From NCBI GenBank assembly GCA_038239485.1, contig JBBSET010000021.1, positions 1-53,355 on the forward strand: 53,355 nt of DNA. Reading direction: 5' to 3'. The notes under the pieces were generated by a model. The model searched no databases. It worked only from the letters and a program-made list of their open reading frames with translations, and was not told the DNA's origin. This stretch comes from DASQEH01 sp038239485. Lineage in GTDB: Bacteria; Actinomycetota; Actinomycetes; Propionibacteriales; Nocardioidaceae. Shown one piece after another: positions 41,359-48,022 of this stretch. Position 1 is the first letter of the stretch; every line of letters starts with the position of its first letter. Position numbers and translations under genes: made by a program.

Positions 41359-42260
41359 CGCGATGCCTGCTCGTCGTGCTCGCGAAACGCTGTCCGAACG
41401 GCATCGTCGTACTCCATCGTCTCGAAGGGCACGATCGCGGTGATGCTGTCGTCGCGGACGACCACCTCGTTGGCCATCGAGTCGACCAGGGACCGCCCGG
41501 TCTGGGTGTCGACGTCGGTCACGAGTGACAGCCAGCGCGACGAGAGGCCTGGGCTGAGCAGCGGGACCGGGACGATCACGAGCCGCCTGTTCTTGATCGC
41601 GGCCACCCGGCGCATCATGGTGACGTACTGCATCACCTCCGGGCCACCGATCTCGAAGACCCGCCCCTGTGCGCGCGGCTCGTCCAGCACGCCGACGAGG
41701 TAGCGGACGACGTCGGCCACCGCGATCGGCTGGGTCCTCGTCCGGACCCAGCGTGGGGTGATCATCGCGGGGAGATGGTCGACGAGCTGGCGGGTCATCT
41801 CCCACGAGATCCCTCCGCTGCCGACGATGATTCCCGCTCTCAGTACCGTCACCGGGACGCCCGAGCTGCCAAGGAGGCCCTCGACCTCACGTCTGCTGCG
41901 CAAGTGCGACGACAGCTGGTCGGCATCGTTGCCGAGACCGCCCAGGTAGATGATCTGCTTCAGGCCGGCGTCGGCCGCGGCCCGGGCGAACGTACGCGCC
42001 GCATCCGCATCCATCTGCTCGAAGTCCTTTGACGCGAGGCTGTGCACCAGGTAGTACGCCGCCCGGCAGCCGTCGAGAGCGGCCGCAAGCGAGGCGGGCT
42101 CTTGGACGTCGCCGTACACCGCCTCACCTGTGCCCGCATACCCGTCAGGGTGCCGGGTCATCGCACGTACGTCGTGGCCGGCTGCCTTGAGGGCGGGGCA
42201 GAGCCGCCGCCCGACGAAACCCGAGGCCCCCGCCACGACGACAGGCCCAGCTTCGCTCAT
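41355..42260 (-). CDS. NAD(P)-binding atypical SDR/epimerase-like protein
   Basis: The 301-residue Rossmann protein has VVVAGASGFVGRRL (7-20) as dinucleotide site, YYLVHSLASKDFEQMD, IIYLGGLG and VLRAGIIVGSGG, like YbjT/Ycf39 and other NmrA-type atypical SDRs. The classic YxxxK catalytic pair is not evident, so it may be a redox sensor or reductase acting on quinones or lipids. Its ATG overlaps the FHA gene stop (ATGA) and its own stop overlaps the CPBP start. Confidence 0.9.
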   Translation of the reverse strand: MSEAGPVVVAGASGFVGRRLCPALKAAGHDVRAMTRHPDGYAGTGEAVYGDVQEPASLAAALDGCRAAYYLVHSLASKDFEQMDADAARTFARAAADAGLKQIIYLGGLGNDADQLSSHLRSRREVEGLLGSSGVPVTVLRAGIIVGSGGISWEMTRQLVDHLPAMITPRWVRTRTQPIAVADVVRYLVGVLDEPRAQGRVFEIGGPEVMQYVTMMRRVAAIKNRRLVIVPVPLLSPGLSSRWLSLVTDVDTQTGRSLVDSMANEVVVRDDSITAIVPFETMEYDDAVRTAFREHDEQASR

Positions 42261-43135
42261 CGCGGCTCCTCGTCACTGTGTCGGTACGTCCGGGGCGGCT
42301 GGGACCGCTGGTGGCCTGCCTCCCCACCGATCCGGCCGCCATACGGTCGGCCGTGGTCGGCGTACTCCTCGCGGAAGAACGACAGGTGCCATGGGCCGAG
42401 GTCGATACCACTTCCGGTCCGCAGCATCGCGGCCGCCACCGGACCGCCGTGGACGCGGGTGGACCCGGTCTCGGCGATCCGTACCAGCACGAACTCGTCC
42501 CGCTCATCATGCCTGATCTCCGCCTGCAGCGGCTCAAGTCCGGGCAACCGGATGTCGCAACCAGCCCCGCTGCCGATGGTGGTGACGTCGTCGCGCAGCG
42601 GGAACTCCTGCTGCTTTTCGCCCCGCGCTGGGTGGGCGCCGGGGGCCATGATCAGGCGTGGGTTCCCACCGTGGTTCGGGTCGTGCGTCGTCGTCACCGG
42701 GCCGCGGAGCCGGCGCGCCATCGTCGGCGCGACCGGAAACAGCGTGGGCGGGGGAAGGAGCGACGAGGTTGGAAGCGCACCGCCGCGAGGCGAGCGGAGC
42801 CGGCCGCGAAACAGCGACCACAGACCGGCGCCACGCTCGACGCGGATGTGCCGCGAGCCGGTCAACCGACGCTGCAGCCACGATGTTCGGGTTGTGCCAA
42901 GGGTGACGAGCGGCCCTGAGTCGCTCGCCACACGCAACGACATCCCTCGCCCGGCCAGCAGCGCGGCGAGGGATCGGACGGCTCCTGAGTCCGACCGTCC
43001 CGCGAACAGGAACGGGTTGCTGACTCGCACCTCCAGTGACGTGCCGGAGCCGCTCAGCACCCCGGTCACGGTCTCGGAGCCCGGAATGTCGACCGAGAAC
43101 TCCAGGTCGGCATCCACGACGAGATCGGGGACCAT
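42257..43135 (-). CDS. FHA-like domain protein of unknown function
   Basis: The 292-residue protein has no signal peptide. The N-terminal part (1-115) is beta-rich and ends RLTGSRHIRVERGAG. A Pro-rich middle follows, then an FHA-like domain (about 175-255: FPLRDDVTTIGSGAGCDIRLPG, PLQAEIRHD, TGSTRVHGGPV, DLGPWHLSFFREEYADHG). The phosphothreonine-contacting Arg and the SxxH of true FHA domains are replaced (TIGSG, EPLQAEI), so phosphopeptide binding may be lost. Its ATG is two bases after the stop of the small upstream gene. Confidence 0.78.
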   Translation of the reverse strand: MVPDLVVDADLEFSVDIPGSETVTGVLSGSGTSLEVRVSNPFLFAGRSDSGAVRSLAALLAGRGMSLRVASDSGPLVTLGTTRTSWLQRRLTGSRHIRVERGAGLWSLFRGRLRSPRGGALPTSSLLPPPTLFPVAPTMARRLRGPVTTTHDPNHGGNPRLIMAPGAHPARGEKQQEFPLRDDVTTIGSGAGCDIRLPGLEPLQAEIRHDERDEFVLVRIAETGSTRVHGGPVAAAMLRTGSGIDLGPWHLSFFREEYADHGRPYGGRIGGEAGHQRSQPPRTYRHSDEEPR

Positions 43136-43137
43136 GG

Positions 43138-43383
43138 TCAGGCGCCGCTTCCGCTCGTGCCCGCGTTGTCCTTGGTGGTCACCTGCAGCGTGCCGTTGAG
43201 CTTCCAGGTCGCACGCGGCGCCTTGTCACCCGTGTCGCGGGGCACCTCGACGCTCATGTCGATGAACCGGTAGTTGATCGCGGCCTCACGCCCGGTCAGG
43301 AACGACCACATCTCGCGGCCGAGGTCGGTCCAGTCGACGACCTCGCTGTTGCCGGAGTCGGTGGGGGTGGTGGTTTCAGTCAT
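43138..43383 (-). CDS. Small conserved protein of unknown function
   Basis: The 81-residue soluble protein has a low-complexity Thr-rich start, then WTDLGREMWSFLTGREAAIN, FIDMSVEVPRD and WKLNGTLQVTT, which suggest one helix and several strands. I do not recognise a named family. ATG 43383 has GAGGAG eight bases upstream, which decides it over the longer frame. It is the first gene of the operon with the FHA-like, NAD(P)-binding and CPBP genes, and the palindromes of the divergent MerR-DICT regulator lie just upstream. Confidence 0.8.
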   Translation of the reverse strand: MTETTTPTDSGNSEVVDWTDLGREMWSFLTGREAAINYRFIDMSVEVPRDTGDKAPRATWKLNGTLQVTTKDNAGTSGSGA

Positions 43384-43413
43384 GGTGTAGCTCCTCAAGT
43401 CGGGCCGTTCGGC

Positions 43414-43435
43414 GTTGAACCGGCTTTAGTTCAAC
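43414..43435. promoter_or_regulatory. Inverted repeat 1 in the MerR-DICT divergent promoter
   Basis: GTTGAAC and GTTCAAC are perfect 7-bp arms around CGGCTTTA. The element lies 31-52 bp upstream of the small-protein gene and 38-60 bp upstream of the regulator gene. Its spacer shares CGGCTT with the second repeat. Confidence 0.7.
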
Positions 43436-43440
43436 AGTTT

Positions 43441-43459
43441 CCTAAACGGCTTGTTTAGG
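43441..43459. promoter_or_regulatory. Inverted repeat 2, MerR-type operator of the DICT regulator
   Basis: CCTAAAC and GTTTAGG are perfect 7-bp arms around GGCTT, 19 bp in total. A -10-like TACTCT (43462-43467) follows directly and the regulator GTG is seven bases later. A palindrome filling the -35/-10 spacer is the classical MerR arrangement. Confidence 0.75.
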
Positions 43460-43473
43460 TTTACTCTGACAGG

Positions 43474-44367
43474 GTGAACGCCGAACCGCAAGTCCCCCCC
43501 ACCACCGCCGCCCCGACGAAGGCGCGCCTGACCATCGGTGACCTGGCCGAACGGACCGGGCTGATGCCGGCCACCCTGCGCATGTGGGAGTCCAGGCACG
43601 GGTTCCCACGGCCCCACCGCCTCGACAGCGGTCACCGTCGATACACCGACGGCGACGTCGAGCAGGTGACGAGGGTGCTGCGACGCCGCGACGCCGGGGC
43701 TCGCCTCGAGGTGGCCATCGCCGAGGTCATGCTGGCGCAGGCGCGGGTCGAGGATCCGCCGGGCTCGCCGTCGGTGTATGCGACGATGCGCCGCACATAC
43801 CCGCTGCTTCAACCGCAGCGACTGAAGAAGTCCACCCTGATCGCGCTGTCGTGGGCGATCGAGGACGAGTGCTGTGCACGCTCGGAGCGACCGATCATCT
43901 TCGGCTCCTTCCAGAAGGAGCGCTACTTCAGGGCGGCCCAGGAGCGGTGGGGCGAGCTGGCTCGGGTGGCCAGGTCGGCCATCACGTTCGCCGACTTCTC
44001 CGACGACGCCGAAAATTTGGAGAGTACGACGCTGGTGCACCTTCCGCCTGACTCACCGATGCGGCGGGAGTGGGCCGTCGTGTGCGATGCGCCGGACTAT
44101 CCGGCCATGTTGACCGCCTGGGAGCTGCCCGGACAGTCAACCGTCGCGGACCGCACCCGTCTCTTCGAGGCGATCTGGACCGTGGAACCGGCGGCCGTGC
44201 GGGCCGCTGCGCGAGCCTGTGCGCAGGTGGCCCTGCAGCTCGGCTATTCCGAGGCCGCCCCGCTGCTCTATGAGCTGGCCGAGAACCCTCCCGCGCCACC
44301 GGTCGAGCTGCTGAATGCGACCTCGCTGCTCAACCGGGTCGTTGCGTACGTGGACGCGATCGGCTAG
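43474..44367 (+). CDS. MerR-family regulator with DICT sensory domain
   Basis: The 297-residue protein has a MerR winged helix (about 18-88: LTIGDLAERTGLMPATLRMW, ESRHGFPRPHRLDSGHRRYT) and a DICT domain (about 115-225: RLKKSTLIALSWAIEDECC, RPIIFGSFQKERYF, ITFADF). The C-terminus is helical. DICT domains were named for association with diguanylate cyclases and two-component systems and are thought to sense light or redox signals; no chromophore site can be read here. GTG 43474 lies seven bases after a -10 hexamer, so it is probably leaderless. It should control itself and the divergent four-gene operon. Confidence 0.9.
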   Translation: MNAEPQVPPTTAAPTKARLTIGDLAERTGLMPATLRMWESRHGFPRPHRLDSGHRRYTDGDVEQVTRVLRRRDAGARLEVAIAEVMLAQARVEDPPGSPSVYATMRRTYPLLQPQRLKKSTLIALSWAIEDECCARSERPIIFGSFQKERYFRAAQERWGELARVARSAITFADFSDDAENLESTTLVHLPPDSPMRREWAVVCDAPDYPAMLTAWELPGQSTVADRTRLFEAIWTVEPAAVRAAARACAQVALQLGYSEAAPLLYELAENPPAPPVELLNATSLLNRVVAYVDAIG

Positions 44368-44400
44368 CGGCTGCACTCGCCGCCGGCTGGTAAGGGTCAG

Positions 44401-45006
44401 TCATTCCTGGTCGGGGTCCTGCTCGGCGTCCGGGTCGGTGGCGGCATCGGGGAGCGTCGGGGCATCGGTGGGATACAGGCCGGCGACGAAGCCGTAGGTC
44501 TGGTGGCCGGCCCGGGGGATCTGCGCGAACCGGCGAGAGACCTCCTGGACCTCCGCCCAAAAGCTCCGGACCTGCTCGATCGGTATCCGGGCGTGCACGA
44601 GCAGGCACCGCAGCTCGTCGGCGGCTTGGGCCGGGGCGGACTCGGCAACCGCCGCCGCCAGGCTGTTCATGGTCGCCGCCACCTGCTTGTCCTCGGGCCG
44701 GCTGAGCACCCCGATGTAGAGCGTTCGCGCCACCCGGCCGTAGTACCGCTCCTCGATCGCCCGCACCCGCCGGGTCCTCACTACCCGCAGAAGCCGAGCA
44801 TCGACGAGCAGGTTGACGTGATACGCGACGGTGCTCTTGGGACGCTTGACCGCCTCCGCCATCTCGGTGACGGTGGCGGATCGCTCGAGAAGCAGCTCGA
44901 GGATCGTGCCGTGCAGCGGATCGGCCAGCGCGCGAAGCTGGTCGGGTGCAGTGACCACGACCAGGTCGTCGAGCTCATAGTCGGGGATCAGATTATTGAC
45001 CGGCAT
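44401..45006 (-). CDS. ArsR-type helix-turn-helix regulator
   Basis: The 201-residue protein has an N-terminal winged helix (about 20-95: DQLRALADPLHGTILELLL, RSATVTEMAEAVKRPKSTVA, YHVNLLVDARLL). A helical C-terminal half of about 90 residues follows, ending in an acidic Asp/Glu/Pro tail. No metal-binding Cys are present, so it is a non-metal ArsR-like regulator. Start ATG 45006. It diverges from a dienelactone hydrolase family gene with 63 bp between starts, containing a tandem GATCATT repeat, and likely represses it. Confidence 0.88.
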   Translation of the reverse strand: MPVNNLIPDYELDDLVVVTAPDQLRALADPLHGTILELLLERSATVTEMAEAVKRPKSTVAYHVNLLVDARLLRVVRTRRVRAIEERYYGRVARTLYIGVLSRPEDKQVAATMNSLAAAVAESAPAQAADELRCLLVHARIPIEQVRSFWAEVQEVSRRFAQIPRAGHQTYGFVAGLYPTDAPTLPDAATDPDAEQDPDQE

Positions 45007-45029
45007 ATCTCGACCGTTCTAGGATTATG

Positions 45030-45045
45030 GATCATTCGATCATTG
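45030..45045. promoter_or_regulatory. Tandem GATCATT repeat between the ArsR-type and hydrolase genes
   Basis: GATCATTC and GATCATTG are adjacent direct repeats in an AT-richer stretch of the 63-bp divergent region, 24 bp from the ArsR-type start and 24 bp from the hydrolase start. They could be the regulator's site or part of the promoters. Confidence 0.45.
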
Positions 45046-45069
45046 TCGTCCCATGACAGGAGTGTAGAG

Positions 45070-45660
45070 ATGGCTGACGTCGTTCTGTTCCACCACGTGC
45101 AGGGACTCACCGACGGGGTGCTCGCATTCGCCGAGAAGCTGCGCGCCGGTGGCCATACCGTCACCACGCCGGACCTCTACGACGGCGAGCAGTTCGCGAC
45201 GATCGACGACGGTTTCGCCTACACCAAGCGCATCGGTGACGACGCGCTCGGCGAGCGCACACAACGAGCCGTCGCCGCCCTGCCCGAGAGCCTGGTCTAT
45301 GCCGGTATCTCCTTCGGTGCAGCTACGGCGCAGGAGTTCGCCCAGACGCGACCGGGTGCTCGCGGCGCGCTGCTCTACGAGGCCTGCATCCCCATCACCG
45401 GCGAGTGGGCATTCGGGCCCTGGCCCGAGGGGGTCCCGGTGCAGATCCACGGCATGGACAAGGACCCGTTCTTCGGGTTGGAGGGGGACGTCGACTCTGC
45501 TCGCGAGCTGGTCGAGATCGTCGGACCGGACCTGGCCGAGCTGTTCGTCTACTCCGGTGACCAGCACCTTTTCACCGACAGCTCACTGCCGTCTTACGAC
45601 GCGGAGGCGGCGACGCTGGTGACGCGGCGAACGCTGGAGTTCCTCGACCGGTTGCGCTGA
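45070..45660 (+). CDS. Dienelactone hydrolase family alpha/beta hydrolase
   Basis: The 196-residue protein has the DLH fold pattern: VVLFHHVQGLTDGV, TPDLYDGEQF, nucleophile elbow GISFGAATAQ with Ser81 in place of the Cys of true dienelactone hydrolase, Asp in IHGMDKDPFF (130 or 132) and His166 in SGDQHLFTD. Substrate unknown; Ser forms are general carboxylesterases. ATG 45070 has AGGAG eight bases upstream; the longer in-frame reading is antisense to the ArsR-type gene. Confidence 0.9.
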   Translation: MADVVLFHHVQGLTDGVLAFAEKLRAGGHTVTTPDLYDGEQFATIDDGFAYTKRIGDDALGERTQRAVAALPESLVYAGISFGAATAQEFAQTRPGARGALLYEACIPITGEWAFGPWPEGVPVQIHGMDKDPFFGLEGDVDSARELVEIVGPDLAELFVYSGDQHLFTDSSLPSYDAEAATLVTRRTLEFLDRLR

Positions 45661-45687
45661 CTCCGACGGGCTGGCTGGCCAGTTCTC

Positions 45688-45715
45688 AACCTTTCTACCT
45701 TCACCATGCGTATAG
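45688..45715 (+). promoter_or_regulatory. Possible ECF-type promoter of the sigma factor operon
   Basis: CAACCTTT (45688-45695) and CGTATAG (45709-45715) resemble the AAC-containing -35 and CGT-containing -10 elements of ECF sigma promoters, with about 14-15 bp between them. They lie 22-50 bp before the sigma gene. Autoregulation is common for such factors but is inferred. Confidence 0.5.
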
Positions 45716-45737
45716 AGGGTGGAGCGAGGAGGAACCG

Positions 45738-46271
45738 GTGCCTACAGAGGGCGACTCGGGATTCGAAGAGTTCGTTGTCATCGAGCTCCCTCGCCTCCTC
45801 GGCCTCGCCCGCGCACTGACCAGCAATCCGCATGACGCGTGGGATCTCACCCAGGACGCCCTCGCCAAGGTATCGCTACGTTGGCACACGATCGACCGCG
45901 AAGGTAACCCCGGCGCGTACGCCAGGACGGCGTTGGTTCGGCTGAACATCGACCGCATGCGTCGGCGCCGCCGTGAGTGGCTCACCTCCGAGCCGCCCGA
46001 ACTGGTCCACGAGGATGAGTCGCCGGCCGCCGTGGAGCCCTGGCTCGCCGCGGCGATGGCCTTGCTAACCCCACGCCAGCGGACCGCTGTGGTCCTCCGC
46101 TTTACCGAGGACATGGACTTGGCAGGAATCGCCAGAATGATGACCTGCTCCGTCGGTACGGCCAAGAGCCACCTCTCCCGGGGTCTGGCTGAGCTTCGCC
46201 GCCAGGCACCAAACGAAAGCATCGTCGCAGAGCCTTCGGAAGGAGGTGAGGTCGATGGACGACGACCGTGA
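45738..46271 (+). CDS. SigE-family ECF RNA polymerase sigma factor
   Basis: The 177-residue sigma-70 family factor has region 2 (about 8-75: FVVIELPRLLGLARALTSNP, HDAWDLTQDALAKVSLRW, NPGAYARTALVRLNIDRMRR) and region 4 (about 110-160: LLTPRQRTAVVLRFTEDMDL, AGIARMMTCSVGTAKSHLSR). It fits the actinobacterial SigE/SigM-like group. GTG 45738 has AGGAGG six bases upstream. The gene overlaps the start of a membrane protein gene by 17 bp. Confidence 0.93.
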   Translation: MPTEGDSGFEEFVVIELPRLLGLARALTSNPHDAWDLTQDALAKVSLRWHTIDREGNPGAYARTALVRLNIDRMRRRRREWLTSEPPELVHEDESPAAVEPWLAAAMALLTPRQRTAVVLRFTEDMDLAGIARMMTCSVGTAKSHLSRGLAELRRQAPNESIVAEPSEGGEVDGRRP

Positions 46272-47127
46272 TCTCTCCCTGATGGTCCGTGCCCTGGCAT
46301 CGCCTCGGGGTGCACCGACCAACGGTGCGAGCCGCATCATTGCCGAAGCGCGCCGGTCGAACCGTCGCCATCGGCGACTCCAGTGGGCGTTGAGCGCGGT
46401 CGCAATCCTAGCCGCCATGGCCCTCGGCGCAGCCTTGCTGGCATTCCCCTCGCGGTCCCGCCCGGGCCCGGCGTCCTCGGGCGCCCGTCCCCTAGCGGTC
46501 AGTGAGGGCGTACTTATCGGCGTCGAGATGGACGACGTCTCCTTCGACTCCGACCGGCTCCTGACGAAGGGCAGCTTCGTCGTTGACGGCCTGTCGTCGG
46601 CGATCTTGTTCTACAACGGGAACGGCAACGACAATTCGTATGCGTCGGAACGGGTGCACGCCGGTGACCCACTCAGTCTCTTCGCCAACATCGAGCCTGA
46701 CTGTGGAAGAGCGGGCATCCACCTGCCGATCGCTGTCGTCGAGTCCATCCTCACCGACGGTGAGCACGTCACGCAGCGTTTCAGCGTCGACGCACGCAGC
46801 GCCGCCAAGTACCGCACGGAAGTCCGGTCGTGGTGCTCGACCCCGGTCCACGCCTCGATCGACATCTTCTTGCATGGCCCGTGGCGGCAAGGAGTCGGGC
46901 GTGGTGAGAAGGTCACGATAAATCTCTCGAATACCACTGACCGCCGGATCACCGTGACCTCAGCCAGGCTCGCCTACGGCTCGACGATCTGGTCTCCGGC
47001 ATCCGTCGTTCTCCCGCCTCGCAGCAGCGGGACGATCAAGATCACGGCGACCGGCTACCGCGGTGGGCCCAAGCCCTGGCGCGAAGGCCTGCTGCGAGCC
47101 GACGGCCAACCTCTTCGGGTCAATTGA
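46255..47127 (+). CDS. Single-pass membrane protein paired with the ECF sigma factor
   Basis: The 290-residue protein has a short cytoplasmic N-terminus (1-42, basic near the end), one membrane helix (about 43-64) and a large external domain. That domain is beta-rich with four Cys (EPDCGRAG, RSWCSTP and others) and an Ig-like end (INLSNTTDRRITVTSARL). The HxxxCxxC zinc anti-sigma motif is absent. Position suggests an anti-sigma factor or a sigma-controlled surface protein; the short cytoplasmic part leaves little room for a sigma-binding domain. ATG 46255 has a perfect AAGGAGG eight bases upstream. Confidence 0.8.
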   Translation: MDDDRDLSLMVRALASPRGAPTNGASRIIAEARRSNRRHRRLQWALSAVAILAAMALGAALLAFPSRSRPGPASSGARPLAVSEGVLIGVEMDDVSFDSDRLLTKGSFVVDGLSSAILFYNGNGNDNSYASERVHAGDPLSLFANIEPDCGRAGIHLPIAVVESILTDGEHVTQRFSVDARSAAKYRTEVRSWCSTPVHASIDIFLHGPWRQGVGRGEKVTINLSNTTDRRITVTSARLAYGSTIWSPASVVLPPRSSGTIKITATGYRGGPKPWREGLLRADGQPLRVN

Positions 47128-47178
47128 GCGCGCAGCCAAAACGACCAGGTCCGAGCGGACCCCCACGGGAGCCTCGGG

Positions 47179-47574
47179 TCAGTACAGCGCATCGAAGGGC
47201 GCGAGGGGCACCAGCCCGGTAACGGCGCTTGCGACCCTTTCATCCAGGGTGATGAGGGCGTCCGCCTGAAGCCTGGTGAGTGCGACGTACTCGGCGTCCA
47301 GGGTGTCGGGCCAGCCGAGCTGGTCGGCGACCTCCCAGGCAACCGCCTGGAGGGTCCGGTCCCCGAGCAGTCTCAACCGCAGCCCACGCACGTACCCGAG
47401 CAGCGCCTCGGCTTCCTTCTTGGTCATCTCCCCGCGCTGCACCTTTTGATAGAGGAGCGACAGAAGCTGAGATCGGAACAGTGTGGGTGCGAGTAGCTGG
47501 TGCTGCGGACTGACCACACCTTCTCCTCGCGCCAGCCGGAGGGCCACCTCGGGACCGATCACGTACCTGGACAC
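47179..47574 (-). CDS. PIN-domain-like protein (VapC-type, no antitoxin seen)
   Basis: The 131-residue protein starts SRYVIGPEVALRLARGEGVV and ends with WPDTLDAEYVALTRLQADAL then ITLDERVA, which fits the PIN ribonuclease C-terminal pattern with acidic residues D and E. The first catalytic Asp appears as Glu within GPEVAL. No VapB-type antitoxin gene is next to it; instead a VOC protein gene precedes it by two bases (TGA TC GTG). It may therefore be a stand-alone PIN-like protein rather than a toxin. Confidence 0.78.
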   Translation of the reverse strand: MSRYVIGPEVALRLARGEGVVSPQHQLLAPTLFRSQLLSLLYQKVQRGEMTKKEAEALLGYVRGLRLRLLGDRTLQAVAWEVADQLGWPDTLDAEYVALTRLQADALITLDERVASAVTGLVPLAPFDALY

Positions 47575-47576
47575 GA

Positions 47577-47990
47577 TCAGGCGACGAAGACGCAGAACGG
47601 GTGACCGGACGGGTCGGCGAAGACGTAGAGCGGCTCGTCCGGGTCCTCGAACCGGTCGAGCAGCAGCGTTGCTCCGAGCGTGAAGGCCCGCTCCCGCTGT
47701 CGCTCCAGCTCGATAGCGCTCGACACCGTGAAGTCCAGATGCAGCTGCATCGGGACGTCCGGCTCCGGCCACGTCGTGCGATCCAGCCGCTCGACCTGCT
47801 GGATCGCCACCTTGCGGACACCCTCCGCGTCGACAAGCACGAGCCAGTCGGAGTCGTCGACAGCAGCATCGGCGGGAGGCTCGTCGCCCTGCCGGTATCG
47901 CAGTCCCAGCAGCTCACGATAGAACTCCGCGAGCCCCCTGGCGTCGGTGGTGTCGATAGCGGTCTGCAGCAGTTGCGGAAACTCAGCCAT
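47577..47990 (-). CDS. VOC family protein
   Basis: This 137-residue VOC protein has LLQTAIDTTDARGLAEFYRE at the start, LLGLRYRQGDEP, MQLHLDFTVSS with a metal-ligand His, and the ending YVFADPSGHPFCVFV. It resembles the short glyoxalase/dioxygenase-like proteins abundant in actinobacteria, whose substrates are unknown. ATG 47990 gives the usual N-terminus; a TTG 10 codons earlier is the alternative. It is followed two bases later by the PIN-like gene. Confidence 0.88.
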   Translation of the reverse strand: MAEFPQLLQTAIDTTDARGLAEFYRELLGLRYRQGDEPPADAAVDDSDWLVLVDAEGVRKVAIQQVERLDRTTWPEPDVPMQLHLDFTVSSAIELERQRERAFTLGATLLLDRFEDPDEPLYVFADPSGHPFCVFVA

Positions 47991-48022
47991 AACCCCTCGA
48001 GTTCTGCGTCGGTCGAGCAATC

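Noticed and set aside
44503..45069. N-terminal extension of the dienelactone hydrolase frame
   Set aside because: It is antisense to the ArsR-type gene; the true ATG at 45070 has a good ribosome binding site.
47148..47161. GGTCCG-AG-CGGACC palindrome between the convergent membrane-protein and PIN genes as a terminator
   Set aside because: The two-base loop forces a shorter stem and there is no T-tract; a chance GC palindrome is as likely.
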